This document shows, one piece after another, positions 1-10,239 of a stretch of DNA of 64,000 bases (within the stretch, counting starts at the first letter, position 1; each line of letters begins with the position of its first letter). The stretch comes from Adiantum capillus-veneris. Lineage: Eukaryota > Streptophyta > Polypodiopsida > Polypodiales > Pteridaceae. The DNA lies in assembly GCA_014529385.2 (NCBI GenBank), contig CM043942.1, forward strand, positions 55,456,025 through 55,520,024. The letters run 5' to 3'. Both the position numbers and the translations under genes were made by a program. Under the pieces are notes generated by a model. It worked only from the letters and a program-made list of their open reading frames with translations, made no database searches and was not told the DNA's origin.

Positions 1-193
1 CGAATCACCTATATTTCAATGAACGCATGCGGGCGTAGTGGTTAGTGCTCATGGCTCGTAGTGGGGAGGTCGCGGGTTCAAGATATGGGTGCGGACCGCC
101 CCGACTTCACAAGCCTACCCGAATATACTTTTCTCCCCAATTTTACCAAATGTCCCGAATTTACAAATGTGCATCTAGAGGTCCGAATCACCT
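1..193 (+). mobile_element. tRNA-derived SINE-like copy with flanking direct repeat
   Basis: A sequence resembling a pol III A box (GGCGTAGTGG, 32-41) is followed 43 bases later by a B-box-like GGTTCAAGATA (75-85), the layout of a tRNA-derived SINE head. The unit is bracketed by an exact 10-base direct repeat, CGAATCACCT, at 1-10 and 184-193, which reads as a target-site duplication. The body downstream of the B box (about 86-183) is unrelated to tRNA. It is not a functional tRNA: no cloverleaf with an anticodon arm is apparent. The left repeat sits at the window edge, so the duplication may be longer than I can see. Confidence 0.5.
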
Positions 194-316
194 CAACCGT
201 GGATCCCATTTGAAGCTGCCCGTGCGAGATAGTGTGGAGGGGAGGTGTTGGTAGAGAATCATTTGCTCAAACGTAGGGGTACTACATTCCCGACCCACAG
301 AATAGAGGGCGGCGTC

Positions 317-579
317 TGTCAAAGTCAACGATGCGAAAGCATAAAACAATGGGGAGAACACACGAGAAGAGAAACAGAGAGAGATACTGGTGAACCAACC
401 AACCTTGGCAATGAATTGATGATTTACAATGGGGTCAAGGTGGTGCTTATATACGCACCTTCTCAAATTGCCCCACCCAAGAATTGACAGATAAGTAAAA
501 TAAATACCTAAAGACAAAATAAATATTGGGATCACATTGGGCTATTCACTTGAGATGTTGTTACTTTAATACCCTCTCA
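317..579 (-). repeat. Left LTR (3' LTR) of the gag-only element
   Basis: This copy aligns along its length with 2085-2346, sharing for example CACAYGAGA-type purine stretches near 360-390, the block around TGAACCAACCAACCTTG, and GGGCTATTCACTTGAGATG near 540-557. The plus-strand left end starts TGTCAAA, matching the primer-proximal end of the other copy. The two copies differ by many substitutions and small indels, so the insertion is old. Confidence 0.6.
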
Positions 580-1114
580 GGAGCTCATAGTGGACATATG
601 TGGGAAGACCATGATGATGAAGAAGCTACCATGGACACCCCAACAACTGTACACTCCAATGGATACACCTCGGTTATGCCTTCACCAATCTTTACTTGAT
701 AATAATGCCATCTTGAGCACATAGAAAATTGAATTTTTTTAGACCACACTACGTCCAAGAATCCCCATTTGTAAATTGTGGACACATCACGTTGAACAAG
801 ACAATAAACTTTGAAACACAGCTTGTCTATAATCCGGCCAACATTAATGGATTGGTGCACTTATCCATAGTGTTTTTAGATACGTCTGATTGGTTCCTTG
901 CGAGATGCATGTGCATTGAACTCCGACCCACATATTCAAACAACCATAACTTGGACTCCAACACATGGGCCCAAATCATTTGTAGGGAGCTCCTTTTTAT
1001 CCCTCTTTGCTGCTCAAAAGCCACTCTCTGGTTGAAGCATGTTGCGAAAACCACCATTTGACTAGAAATCTGGCGTTGTGGCCACCACTATGCATGCCAT
1101 GCTAATCTCCCCTG

Positions 1115-1760
1115 TCAAATCTTAATCATCGTTATCTGTATATCCAACTTGCCTTTGACTTTGTCCTTTTGTGAGTCCCTGCTTTTTCCTTTGGCATTGC
1201 ATTCCTGAGCCAAACAATGCGTCTTCTCGCATTTATAACAATGGGTATCAGACCTTGTGGGCACCGAGGCAGCTAACTGAGCATTGATTCTGTCAAGCTT
1301 GCCTTTGCCTCTGTCTTCTGGCGAACTCATGCATTTTCTTTTGGCTTCACAATCCCGAGCCAAACAATTCGACAATGTCCTTGAGAATTTTACCATTGCA
1401 TAGGCCACTAATTGGGTACTGGTCGATCCACTTTCCATAGCGGATAGTTTGGGTTGGTCATTCGAGGTGGAAGCTTTGCACAAAAACTTATTATCTTTGC
1501 CTTTTCCATTTCTCTCACTGTATTTGTTGGAGAAGCCGAGACCATGCGGGTACCTGTTTGGCACAAGTTTGACTCTTGCAAACTGTCCCCAGGCCCCACC
1601 AAATGTCTAGCATTTCAAGATGAGGGGGAGGGAAAATCTCACCAATAATTTTGTCGTGGGTACCCTTGTCGTAGCCTTTTAAGATGATTTTGTAGGAACC
1701 GGAGATGGATGTAGCCCGGGAGCCTCTTAGAGGCTTCGTTTTAGAATGCTGCCTCAACAA
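1115..1760 (-). pseudogene. Decayed gag with degenerate zinc knuckles
   Basis: The minus-strand frames at 1115-1564 and 1515-1760 overlap and together read as a gag-like protein with at least one frameshift. Near 1220-1260 the motif CYKCEKTHCLAQEC has the length of a CCHC knuckle (CX2CX4HX4C), but the His is one residue early and a Cys takes its place. A second partial motif, CLARDCEAKRKC, lies near 1340-1370. The tail is rich in Lys and Ser, as in nucleocapsid regions. The position between LTRs and downstream of a minus-strand primer site supports gag. The broken knuckle suggests a non-functional product. Confidence 0.5.
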
Positions 1761-1909
1761 GCCTTCCTCCTCTGTTGAGTGTTTTGAAACGCTCTATCAA
1801 ATCAAATCCCTCTCATTGTCGGCATCTTAGCATGCTCGTCAGGACGTTGCCGTGACCGCTGCCGTTGTCAAGCATCGCTATCGATTGTGCATCAAAACGC
1901 AACACGCGC

Positions 1910-1937
1910 GGGGGGGGGGGGGGGGGGGGGGGGGGGG
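1910..1937. repeat. Poly-G tract (28 bases)
   Basis: An uninterrupted G run inside the leader region of the gag-only element, just right of the gag frame. Such tracts can form G-quadruplexes and are prone to length errors in sequencing. Confidence 0.9.
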
Positions 1938-2072
1938 TTGTCTTTTACATCACACCAAAGTCCTCCAAAATGCTAGGGTTTCAAGATGCTACCCGTCTAC
2001 GCCCTACAACTCCATGAGCTCAAAGGTCTTCTCTTCAACATGCTAGTCCTCTCCACGATCAACGACCATGAA

Positions 2073-2084
2073 GCTCTGATACCA
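2073..2084 (-). other. Primer binding site, initiator-Met tRNA type
   Basis: On the minus strand this reads TGGTATCAGAGC, the usual primer site of plant Ty1/copia elements, complementary to the 3' end of initiator-Met tRNA. It directly abuts the LTR end (...TTTGACA on the minus strand), which fixes that LTR border at 2085 and the element's orientation. Confidence 0.8.
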
Positions 2085-2346
2085 TGTCAAATTCGACGAT
2101 GAAGAAGCGTAGAGCAACAGGGAGAATACACAAGAGAGAGAAAGAGAGAGAGATATTGCTGAACCAACCAACCTTGTTGATGATTTACAATGGGGGTAAG
2201 ATGGTGCTTATATACTCACCTTAGCAATTTGCCCTACCCAAGATTTGACAAATAAGTAAAATAAATACGTAAAGTCAAAATAAAATTTGGGATCATATTG
2301 GGCTATTCACTTGAGATGCTATAAATTTAATAGCATCAACCCTGCA
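2085..2346 (-). repeat. Right LTR (5' LTR) of the gag-only element
   Basis: The primer-proximal border at 2085 is precise. The outer border is either 2338 (ending ATCA) or 2346 (ending CCCTGCA); the latter aligns better with the left copy. A TATA-like stretch reads on the minus strand near 2205-2215 (GTATATAAGC), consistent with a minus-strand promoter. Confidence 0.6.
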
Positions 2347-2789
2347 AAACCAAGAACAAAGCGAAAACTTTTGCAACATTGAATGTAGCAAAGCATCGAT
2401 CTCTCCATCTTGCTGATCACAGTCATACGAGCTCTGCCAAAAGATAGGGAACTATTAGTTCATGCCTTCAGTTGTTCTACGCAAAGTGTGAATAGCCTGC
2501 TCTATAAAAGGTTACAAGTGCGCTCGATGCATCGGCGTGGTCTGAACAGAGGCTTACCATCGTTCATGACTATTACCCACTTCCAATTACCAATCACAAA
2601 TAGTTATCTAGATAGATTACCCTTTTACCATCAACTTTTTAATTGTCTTGAGATCTTTATGGATGAAGTTTGAATGCACATTCATTCAAACTATATCAGA
2701 GCATTGACAAGCTTGATGCGCTTTGTCCTCAGGCACCTCATGAGTGAAAGTGATGTGTCACATCAATGTGATTTGTCTCCACATTAAGC
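2347..2789. other. Noncoding spacer
   Basis: No gene recognised. One short open frame (2410-2673, plus strand) has no family features. The segment ends where the copia RNase H relic begins. Confidence 0.4.
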
Positions 2790-3645
2790 ACTAAGGTAGA
2801 TTGCATATTAATAAGTACCTACATAGCTTCCTTGCTAGCATATGGCATAACACCATACTTTGCTTCTCGGATAGATTGAAATGTATAATCTTGCAAAGAA
2901 AGATTGCTATGAACTGCACCAATGAATTCTCTGACATAGACCTTTTGTTGTCCACATTCCTTGCATAATTTGTATCCATATAACCAGCTACGTCTCCATC
3001 ATTGCCTCCAAAGAAAATACATAAGTTCTCTTTGGTACCATTCAAATATACATCACCATAGCCTTCAAGGACTTAAAATGGTTCTTTCCAAAATGTTCAT
3101 AAACTTGCTTACAACTCCCACTACAAATGCAATGTTTGTACAAGTCTCAATATGGCATACATCAAAGAACCAACAATACATGCATATGGAATTGTGGTCA
3201 TCTCATTCCTTATATGACAAGATATGGGACATTTTCCTTAGGCGAGTTTCGCCAATAAAGGGAATGAAGCAGAAATCGGATCCCCCCCCCCCCCCCCCCT
3301 TCCCCCCCAAAAAAAAAAACAAAACAAAACAAAACAAAACACTTCAATACACAAAAGGGTACTCTTTTTGTGACTAGTAAAGAACATTCTTTGCCTTGTC
3401 CCACATAAATATGGTTTGTTGTCAAAGTTCTTGTGTTACTTTTCCTTCAATGCATCTACCTCAAGGATGTATTTCCAAGTTATGAGCATGCCATACACAT
3501 AAAGGATCAAAATCAATAGACTAGCAGGGACTAGCATCTATAGCTTTCTTTGTATAGTGGCAATGACCTTGAGACTTCATAAAAGTAGCAAACTTTTGGT
3601 ACCATTCCCTTGTGGAATGAGCTTGTCACTTCTGATTCTAGGTTG
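2790..3645 (-). pseudogene. Ty1/copia reverse transcriptase-RNase H relic
   Basis: Minus-strand translation in shifting frames gives the C-terminal part of a copia polyprotein. Near 3590-3640 is an EWYQKF-like stretch. Near 3495-3530 ILILYVYGMLI corresponds to the RT YVDDMLI box with the first catalytic Asp changed to Tyr. Near 3130-3180 IPYACIVGSLMYA marks the RT-RNase H connection, and 2880-3045 reads VAGYMDTNYARNVDNKRS, the RNase H start. At least three frame changes, several stops and an inserted homopolymer show it is dead. Integrase and gag are absent. The left limit sits in noncoding DNA and the right limit runs into the duplicated block at about 3600. Confidence 0.75.
3282..3335. repeat. 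Poly-C tract followed by A-rich microsatellite
   Basis: Eighteen Cs, a short TTCCCCCCC stretch, then an A run and AAAAC repeats. This low-complexity insert splits the copia RT relic between the RT core and the connection domain. Confidence 0.85.
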
Positions 3646-3923
3646 GAGATTAAGAGTCAGATATCAGATAAGATATAGAGGAAACAATTTCACACTTCAA
3701 ATGAACATAGGAAATCAGATATGAATTGAACTGAAAGTACAAAGTTAGATGTACCATTTCCTTGTGGAATGAGCTTGTCATTTTTGATTCTAGGATGGAG
3801 ATTAAGAGTCAGATATCAGATAAGATATAGAAAAAAAAGATTTAGACTTCAGATGAACATAGGAAATTGAACTAAAAGTACAAAGTCACATGTATTGAAC
3901 TAAAAGTACAAAGTCACATGTAT
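3600..3923. repeat. Local tandem duplication of about 150 bp plus a 30-bp repeat
   Basis: The stretch beginning ACCATTCCCTTGTGGAATG near 3601 recurs near 3752 with few changes, including GATTCTAG and AGTCAGATATCAGATAAGATATAG. At 3867-3923 a second, shorter unit containing AACTAAAAGTACAAAGTCACATGTA is itself repeated back to back. The unit is not recognisable coding DNA. Confidence 0.75.
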
Positions 3924-4229
3924 TGGAGATAATATATTCAGATGATGAAATAGAGTACAACTTGCACCAAGTGCTAATTACAACATCTTAATGACAATAG
4001 GAGCAATAGCTCAATGATTTCAAAGACTCAAGATAGCATAATAGGTGACAACAATCCCCAAAATGAAAGTAGCAAATCCTATTTATAGGTACCCGTGCTG
4101 GGTTTTGACTGACTGTGCACTGATACAATTATTATAGTAATTACTATCATGAATGCTAAACCCAACTATGTATAAGTGTTTGTATAGAGACGTTTCCCAC
4201 TATTTACATCTTCCTCCGTTTTTTTGAAT
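3924..4229 (-). repeat. Possible LTR remnant with minus-strand TATA motif
   Basis: AT-rich noncoding DNA. CCTATTTATAGG at 4078-4089 is symmetrical and could serve as a TATA box on either strand. No second copy was noticed, so the LTR assignment is an inference from composition and neighbouring elements. Confidence 0.25.
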
Positions 4230-6950
4230 TTTGGTGTATTCCAAAAATTTAGCTAGCGCACTTATGTCAACATCTGTGCTTTTGTTTATCTAGAGCTTTC
4301 TTCATAGTGGTCTTCTTAACTATCTGGGGTGGACTTTGAAGTGTTCTAGGTTGACCATGTCCTTGAGCGCTCGAGCCAATGCTCTCCTTCTGGATGATTC
4401 GATAAATGGCCTCCTTCTCCAATTGCTCCCTGCGCTCAATCATCATCTCCACTTCATAAGGTGTTAGCATGTTATAGGTTTTTGTGTCAGCATCATACAT
4501 TGTCTTGTTGACTCAAGTGAGCCTAGATTTGGCCAACTTGTGACATATTGACGCAGTATGCATCCAACTAGCTGGATCTTGCTGGATCCAACCAACCAGC
4601 TGGATCTGGTTGGTTGGCCCTGATGTGAGCTTCAAAGAGTATTTTGGCCATCTCTCTAAATTGGAGTTCGGAGCTTGCTTTGTTGCAAGTTTTTTGAGGC
4701 TTTCATTGAGAATTGGAGCAATTCATTGGTATACTTAATCAGCATGCCAATCTGGCTCTACCATTGCATCATCATTTCTTCGAAGTTGATTGGTCTTCTT
4801 TCATTTTTGACACTCATTCAACACATTCTTCCAGGCTACCCACAATGCCTTCCTCTACACATACTATTCTCTGATTTGATCTACAATTTTGATACATCGA
4901 TGTTGATTAGTTGGTTCATTTTACTTGGGGTATAACACCGGGTAAAACCTAGGAAGTTCATCCTCCTTCATTGGAAAAGCATACATTAGCATAGGAGAAT
5001 CAAGTACTACTTCAATGTAGTTCAGGACTATGTGGTTCTCTTGTTGCATCATCTTCTCAAAATACAAACCAGGTGAAAAACAAACTCTTCAACGCAGTCT
5101 CCTATTCTCTGAGACTCATTCTCACTTTAAGGCCTCTACGGCTGGATACATTTTTCTCCAAAAAAAATTGTGAATTTTTGATGCAACAGCCGTTTGCAAT
5201 CTACATCTTAGTCAACTGCATCTCTAATTTGATACCCTTTATACACTTATAAGACAACCGATTTCCTAGTAGCATCTCCAACTGGATACCCAAGCTGTGC
5301 ACATTCATCGTAGTTATTTATTGAGCGTGAGGGATCACCACCAGATCATCTTTAGTCAGCACAAATTTTGGAACCCTATCCAAAACCTAAATCACATTCC
5401 GACCTGGGTGTAGTCTAGAGGATGGCTATTCATGGTAACTAATAATATAAAACTGCTCAATCATCCTCTTTTCCCCCACAAAAATAATCTCCAGATCCAA
5501 ATACATATCATCATCATGTAAGGAATTTTGGATTTGAAGGGCTTTCTCTTGATGTAGGCTCTTGTTCAAGATTAAACATTGATTAGAGTAGTCTCGATTG
5601 ACATTCATCTCAATCAACCTTGCCTTCCCTTTCTCCACTTTTCTCAGTGCCCTACTCTACTGCTCACCTACTAGAGGGAGATCCAGTGTAGCCGTCCGTT
5701 GTCCTTGTTGGTTATGGTGGTTACCCTGATGTTTCCCTTGCTTAGCGGATTGGTCTGTGGTGGTACCCTTGGTTCCTTCATGCGTGGTGTTGAATTGGTT
5801 GCCCCTATTGCCGAGCTCAAAGCTGGAGGAGGTGGAGGGGATTGGACATCGTCATCATCCTTCTTATCTAAAACTCCCACCCCAGTCTCCCTATCTTTAT
5901 CCTACTCATCATCTTCATCTTCTTTATCCTCATCCACATTGTGAGCTAGATGTTCAATGAGGGCTTCATTGGAAAATGTGACAGTATAAACTAAAGTTTT
6001 CTCTTTTGAGTCCTCCTTTATGGTAATCACCCGATTTTCCAAGTCTTCAAAATTCAAAGTGAGATTTCCATCAGTATCAGATATATCCTCCATGGATTGG
6101 TAAATGCATTTATTGAGGATAGATTGTTTCAATACAATATGCACTTCCTTTAAACTATTGCAGACTATAAGTATTCTTTTGGTCTAACTGCACCCTCTCC
6201 ATACTCATATCCTTGGTTAGTCTCCACTTATCCACACTCAGAGTGGAGTTTTGGGTCTTTATCTATTCCACCTATTGTTGAAGTGCCTTGATGGTATTGT
6301 GATCCTGCTCGTGTCTACATTCTACATTACTTAAATATTCTTTCTTTGAAATGATCTCTTTCCTTTGTTTTTCAGACTTGAGGACCTCTCTTTCCAATTT
6401 CGCCTCAATACAGGTTATGTCAGACATTGCTTGACAGAAGTCTAGGCTTGCATCATCTAATCAATGGAATTTACTATAGTGTTCTAACCCATATGGATCA
6501 TCACTACATAGCTATTTGTAATAGTCTTTGGATCTAACTTATCAGCTTTGTATGTAATTACTAGGCTTTTATATGAAACTGGTAGCTTCTAAGATGTGTC
6601 CATGACCCTACTGTCTACCAGTTTATTCATTTAAAGTGCCTATAACCTATCCATTGATGTTTCAATGACAGCGGAGGTGACAACAATGGACTGTTTAGAG
6701 GTGCTTTGGACTCTTCTACAATCTAATTGAAGTCTTTGGGTTGGTGCCTTGCAACACAATTACTATTGCCTCGAATGTTCCAAGAGCTTTTTCAAAAGTA
6801 GATTCTGTTGTTTTCTCAACTATTGATGTGGCGGCAATTTTCTTACTGTTGCGAGCACTAAGCTGATCCCATAACTTTTTGATGAGCTTTTTCTTCTTTG
6901 TTGCTGGTTTAGATGTCCAAACTTCATCCTTACCCAAATCTCTTTTGGCT
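4230..6950 (-). pseudogene. Decayed charged/coiled-coil protein gene of unknown family
   Basis: A string of minus-strand frames reads in one direction. In order they are 6937-6716 (Lys-rich, KKKKLIKKLWDQLSAR), about 6460-6180 (EAKLEREVLKSEKQRKEI, heptad-like), 6144-5902 (acidic end DEDKEDEDDE), 5880-5671 (Pro run then basic), 5638-5426, about 5400-5050, and 4500-4267 (Lys/Glu-rich, MIERREQLEKEA). Stops and frame changes separate them. I recognise no enzyme motif. The charge pattern and coiled coil resemble the plus-strand broken gene at 16.3-18.9 kb, so both may be accessory frames of retroelements; that link is an inference. Other possibilities are unrelated degenerate gag-like frames. Confidence 0.35.
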
Positions 6951-6977
6951 CCAAGTGTGACCAGAGTTGTTTGCTCT

Positions 6978-6993
6978 ATCTAAGATCTTAGAT
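6978..6993. repeat. 16-bp perfect palindrome
   Basis: ATCTAAGATCTTAGAT is fully self-complementary. It lies where the decayed coiled-coil frame ends and the copia terminal region begins, possibly at a junction between insertions. Confidence 0.7.
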
Positions 6994-7218
6994 CACTAGT
7001 GAGGGGAGTGGATCCCCGTGCTAGTGTGCATGCAGGAAGGGGGAAGGAGAAGAGGAGAGGAGAGAGACCAAGCCTTTGGGGGAAACACACAGCCAGTGTT
7101 TGTTTGTGTCTCCTTTATTCTTTTTGTATGTAGAAGGAATACAAGGGTTAGTGAGTTAGTGAGGGTAGGGGGTGTTAGGGCAGCTAGCGGCAAGGCCTTT
7201 ACCCAAAAATCTCCCACT
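6994..7218 (-). repeat. Probable 3' LTR remnant of the copia element at 7.3-10.2 kb
   Basis: On the minus strand, AAGTGGGAGAT (complement of 7208-7218) resembles the polypurine tract before a copia 3' LTR and lies just past the RNase H end of the adjacent pol. The following 215 bp has CT/GA-rich blocks and ACAAAAAGAATAAAGG near 7110-7125. The partner LTR is not in the window because the 5' side is replaced by a gypsy element. Confidence 0.4.
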
Positions 7219-7299
7219 TAAAGTCCAATGTGATCGTAAGTGGTGACTAGAACTAGTATGTACATCCATGAAGCACGCCAGCTTCACCCTTATTCAAAT

Positions 7300-8625
7300 T
7301 TTCTCATCCTACACCCATTAAATCGATGCACATTACAAAATGCTCCGTAGCTAGGCTCTTCGTAAGAGAATTTGCTACGTTTTCATCAGTGTGTATCTTA
7401 ACAAGCTCCAAACGCTTATTCGTCAATGCATCTCAGATGAGATGTTACCTCACCTCAATGTGTTTTAACTTCTTGCCAAAGCAATGGCACTCTGACTATC
7501 ACAATGAAAAACTGAAACCTACTAAATGTCTAGATCTCCCACTAGACGAGCCAACCATATAGCTTCCTTGTTGGTAATTGACACTGCAATGTACTCAGCC
7601 TCTATAGTGGAAGAAGACATACAATCTTGGAGAGATGATCTCCAAGAAATGGCCCCTCCTACATTACGAAAATGTAGCCAAACTTAAATCTCTTATTGTC
7701 TTTGCAACCCGCATAATCTGCATCTGTGTAACCAACAATAGATGCATCACCATTACTGAAGCGTACAGTTAGCCATATATCAACTAACCACTCCCACTGC
7801 AAATTCAATGTTTGGCCTTGTAGCTACCATATCATACATTAGATTGCCTACAACCAAAGAGTATGGAACACTTGCCATTTTTGCTCTATTAGCATCCGAC
7901 ATAGGAGAATCTTCCTTGCTAAGTTTCAAATATGATGGTAGTGGGTTATTCACTGTCTTCCCCCCCTGCATATTGAAATGTTGTAAGACCTTGTGGATAT
8001 AGGATTCACGTGATAAGAATGCTTCTTTTCTTGTCTCTCTTGATACTCATACCAAGAAAATGATTTGCTTCACCCAAATTCTTCATATCAAAGTTTTTGT
8101 TCAATATTTGCTTTAATTTGGAAATCTCCTCTCAGTGGACTTTCCTACAATGAGCATGTCATCTACATACAAAATGAGAATGACCAAAGAACCATCACTA
8201 AGTTTCTGTGTATACAAGCAGTGATCCTCTTGACTCCTTCTAAAACCCTTGGACCGCATAAATGCATCAAAATTTTGATACCATTGCCTTGAACCCTGTT
8301 TTAAGCCACAGTGTTTTCTTGAGTTTGCATAGAAGATCCTCCCTACTAGGGTGTTCAAAACCTTCAGGTTGCTTCATGTAAACATCCTCTTCTAGATCCC
8401 CATGAAAAAAGGCTATCTTCACATCTATTTGGACAAGTTCCATGTTCTCAATGGCTACTAGGCCAAGCACTATATGCAATGTAGTCATCCTAACTATGGG
8501 CAAGAAGTTTTTGTCAAAATCAACTCCCTTCTATTGGTTGAATCCCTTAGCAACCAATCGAGTCTTGTACTTAGATTGTGGATTATTTGATGTAAACTTT
8601 TACACATTTTCAAGGTAAGGTATGC
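7300..8625 (-). pseudogene. Ty1/copia RT and RNase H, decayed
   Basis: Minus-strand frames give, from right to left, LVAKGFNQ then a TAG stop then KGVDFDKNF (about 8510-8560), FFHGDLEEDVYMKQPEGF (8267-8503), RQWYQNFDAFM and LILYVDDMLIVGK (8113-8358), the connection SLVVGNLMYDMVATRPNIEFAVG (7780-7971), and the RNase H tail with KHIEVRYHLI and LVKIHTDENVANSLTK (about 7330-7480). The YVDD box is intact. Frameshifts and stops between these pieces rule out a full product. This continues the integrase and protease parts at higher coordinates as one minus-strand pol. Confidence 0.85.
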
Positions 8626-9660
8626 TTGCCTTATAGAAATTTAACTAAGTCCAATGTCTCATTAGTGACAATCAAGTTGCACTCAGATTGAATGGACTAC
8701 TCCCACTGGACCTTGTCATCCATTTGCATGGCTTCTTTGTAACAAGATGGCTCACTGTAATCAGTCAGCATGACATAGCCCCCGACCTTGGCTAAAATTT
8801 CTAAGGTCAATATGAGGATCTAGTAGATCACCTCAAGGCCTAATAATTGCTCTTTGCCCTATCAATTGGGGCTCTACTAGTGGAAGGTACATCACTAGGC
8901 TTCTGAGTTTTCACAGAATATGAGGGAATAACCTGAATGTGACTTTTCTATACTCAACCTCTTTGATAGGTTTTTTTGTGCATTTTTGACTCATTGAAGA
9001 TAAAATGTGAACTGTGAATTACTTTGCAAGATTTTGGGTGCCAAAGATGATATCCCATCCCTCCATCTACACCATAACTAAGGAAAATGCACTTGTGTGA
9101 CTTTGGGTCTAGTTTTTTTCAAAGTTCTTTGGGCACATGTGCATATGCCTCACATCCAAAGACACGCAAATGATCATAATGTGGTTTCTTTCCAAACCAC
9201 AAATACTCTAGAATCTATTAATTCAATGGCATACTAGGTGATTGATTGATAATATGTATTGTTGCCAATACTACCTCTTCTCAAAAGGTTTGAGTCAAAT
9301 TTTCCATAGAAATCATGGTTGTGACTCGCTTCATTCTTTCTGCAATTACATTGTGATTAGGTGTGTAATGTGCACTAAGCTGCCTCTTAATAACTCTCTT
9401 ACTATAGAAATTATTGAATCCTTGGAGACATATTCTCCACCATTATCAATCCTCAAGCTGTAGTAAACTTCTTTCCAGATTGATTTTCTACTAGTGCTAA
9501 GAATTTCTCGAAAGTAGAGAAGACCTGATCCTCATATCGCAAAGGACAACCCACACCTTGCTAGTGGAATCATCTATGAAAATCACAAAATAGCTAGCTC
9601 CCCCTAGAGACTTGGTCTACATAGGATTGTAAATGTTGCTATGCACAAGCTCTAGTGGCT
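8626..9660 (-). pseudogene. Ty1/copia integrase, decayed
   Basis: About 9540-9640 reads GGASYFVIFIDDSTSKVWV on the minus strand, the start of the copia integrase core. About 9415-9480 gives DNGGEYVSKDS, holding the second catalytic Asp. The region to 8626 should carry the third catalytic residue and C-terminal part but is broken by stops and I could not follow it cleanly. It lies between GAG-pre-integrase and RT, as expected for copia gene order. Confidence 0.75.
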
Positions 9661-10235
9661 GTATACACTTCCTATTCAATGGGGATCAGGTGGTCCTAGT
9701 TTGCTTACCAGAAATGGAGTGCTCACATATAGAAAAGTCAGAATAACTTCACACAGGAAAGTAACCAAAATGAGCTAGTGTTTTCATTCCCTTTTGGCTC
9801 ATATGGCCTACCTGGATATACCATAACTCAGTAGATGGAAGCTCATCTATGGATATACAATCCTCTTTTACACACAAAACAAACATAGAGTAAAGCGTTC
9901 CATGTTTCAAACCCCTAAAAATCACAAAATTTGCCTTCTGAATTGGTGGTTGTTCCCCAAGTCATCAAGCTGACGAGTAGATACAAAAAATTTTGTTGAC
10001 CTGGGAACATGTCTAACATTCTTGACTATGAATTATGTGCCATTTTGCATGACTAGCTTGATGTCTCTAGCACCATGTATTTTGAGCTCATAGGCATCAT
10101 CAAGCTTCACTGTGCCACCCACCAGTATGTGCATACGTAGAGAACCTTTCTTAATGATGTGTCACATTGAATTTGGCTTCAAAATCTCTGACTCGATTTT
10201 TATCAAAGCTAGCATCTTGTGCAATAAGAGCATAT
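9660..10235 (-). pseudogene. Ty1/copia protease and GAG-pre-integrase region, decayed
   Basis: Minus-strand reading shows FIVKNVRHVPRSTKFFVSTRQ (about 9985-10050), the typical segment downstream of the copia protease, then a zinc-binding GAG-pre-integrase with RLGHMSQKGMKTLAHFGY (about 9770-9840) and CEHSISGKQT. The first part near 10060-10230 still reads LDDAYELKIHGARDIK. The protease active site itself is missing or lost where a gypsy element begins. Confidence 0.7.
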
Positions 10236-10239
10236 AGAC

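Larger units (their letters stand above)
317..2346 (-). mobile_element. Small gag-only LTR retroelement (TR-GAG-like)
   Basis: Two similar direct repeats of about 260 bp (317-579 and 2085-2346) flank about 1.5 kb containing a decayed gag on the minus strand. Next to the right repeat lies a minus-strand match to the initiator-Met tRNA primer site. No protease, integrase or RT is seen inside, so it would be non-autonomous, like the TR-GAG class described in plants. The outer ends are uncertain: I see no matching 5-base target duplication (GCGTC on the left; ACCCT or AAACC on the right, depending on the end chosen) and no clear purine tract before the left repeat. About 580-1060 is recognisable neither as gag nor as pol. 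Confidence 0.6.

Noticed and set aside
28-85. True tRNA gene
   Set aside because: A and B boxes are 43 bases apart and imperfect, with no complete cloverleaf or anticodon arm; better seen as a SINE head.
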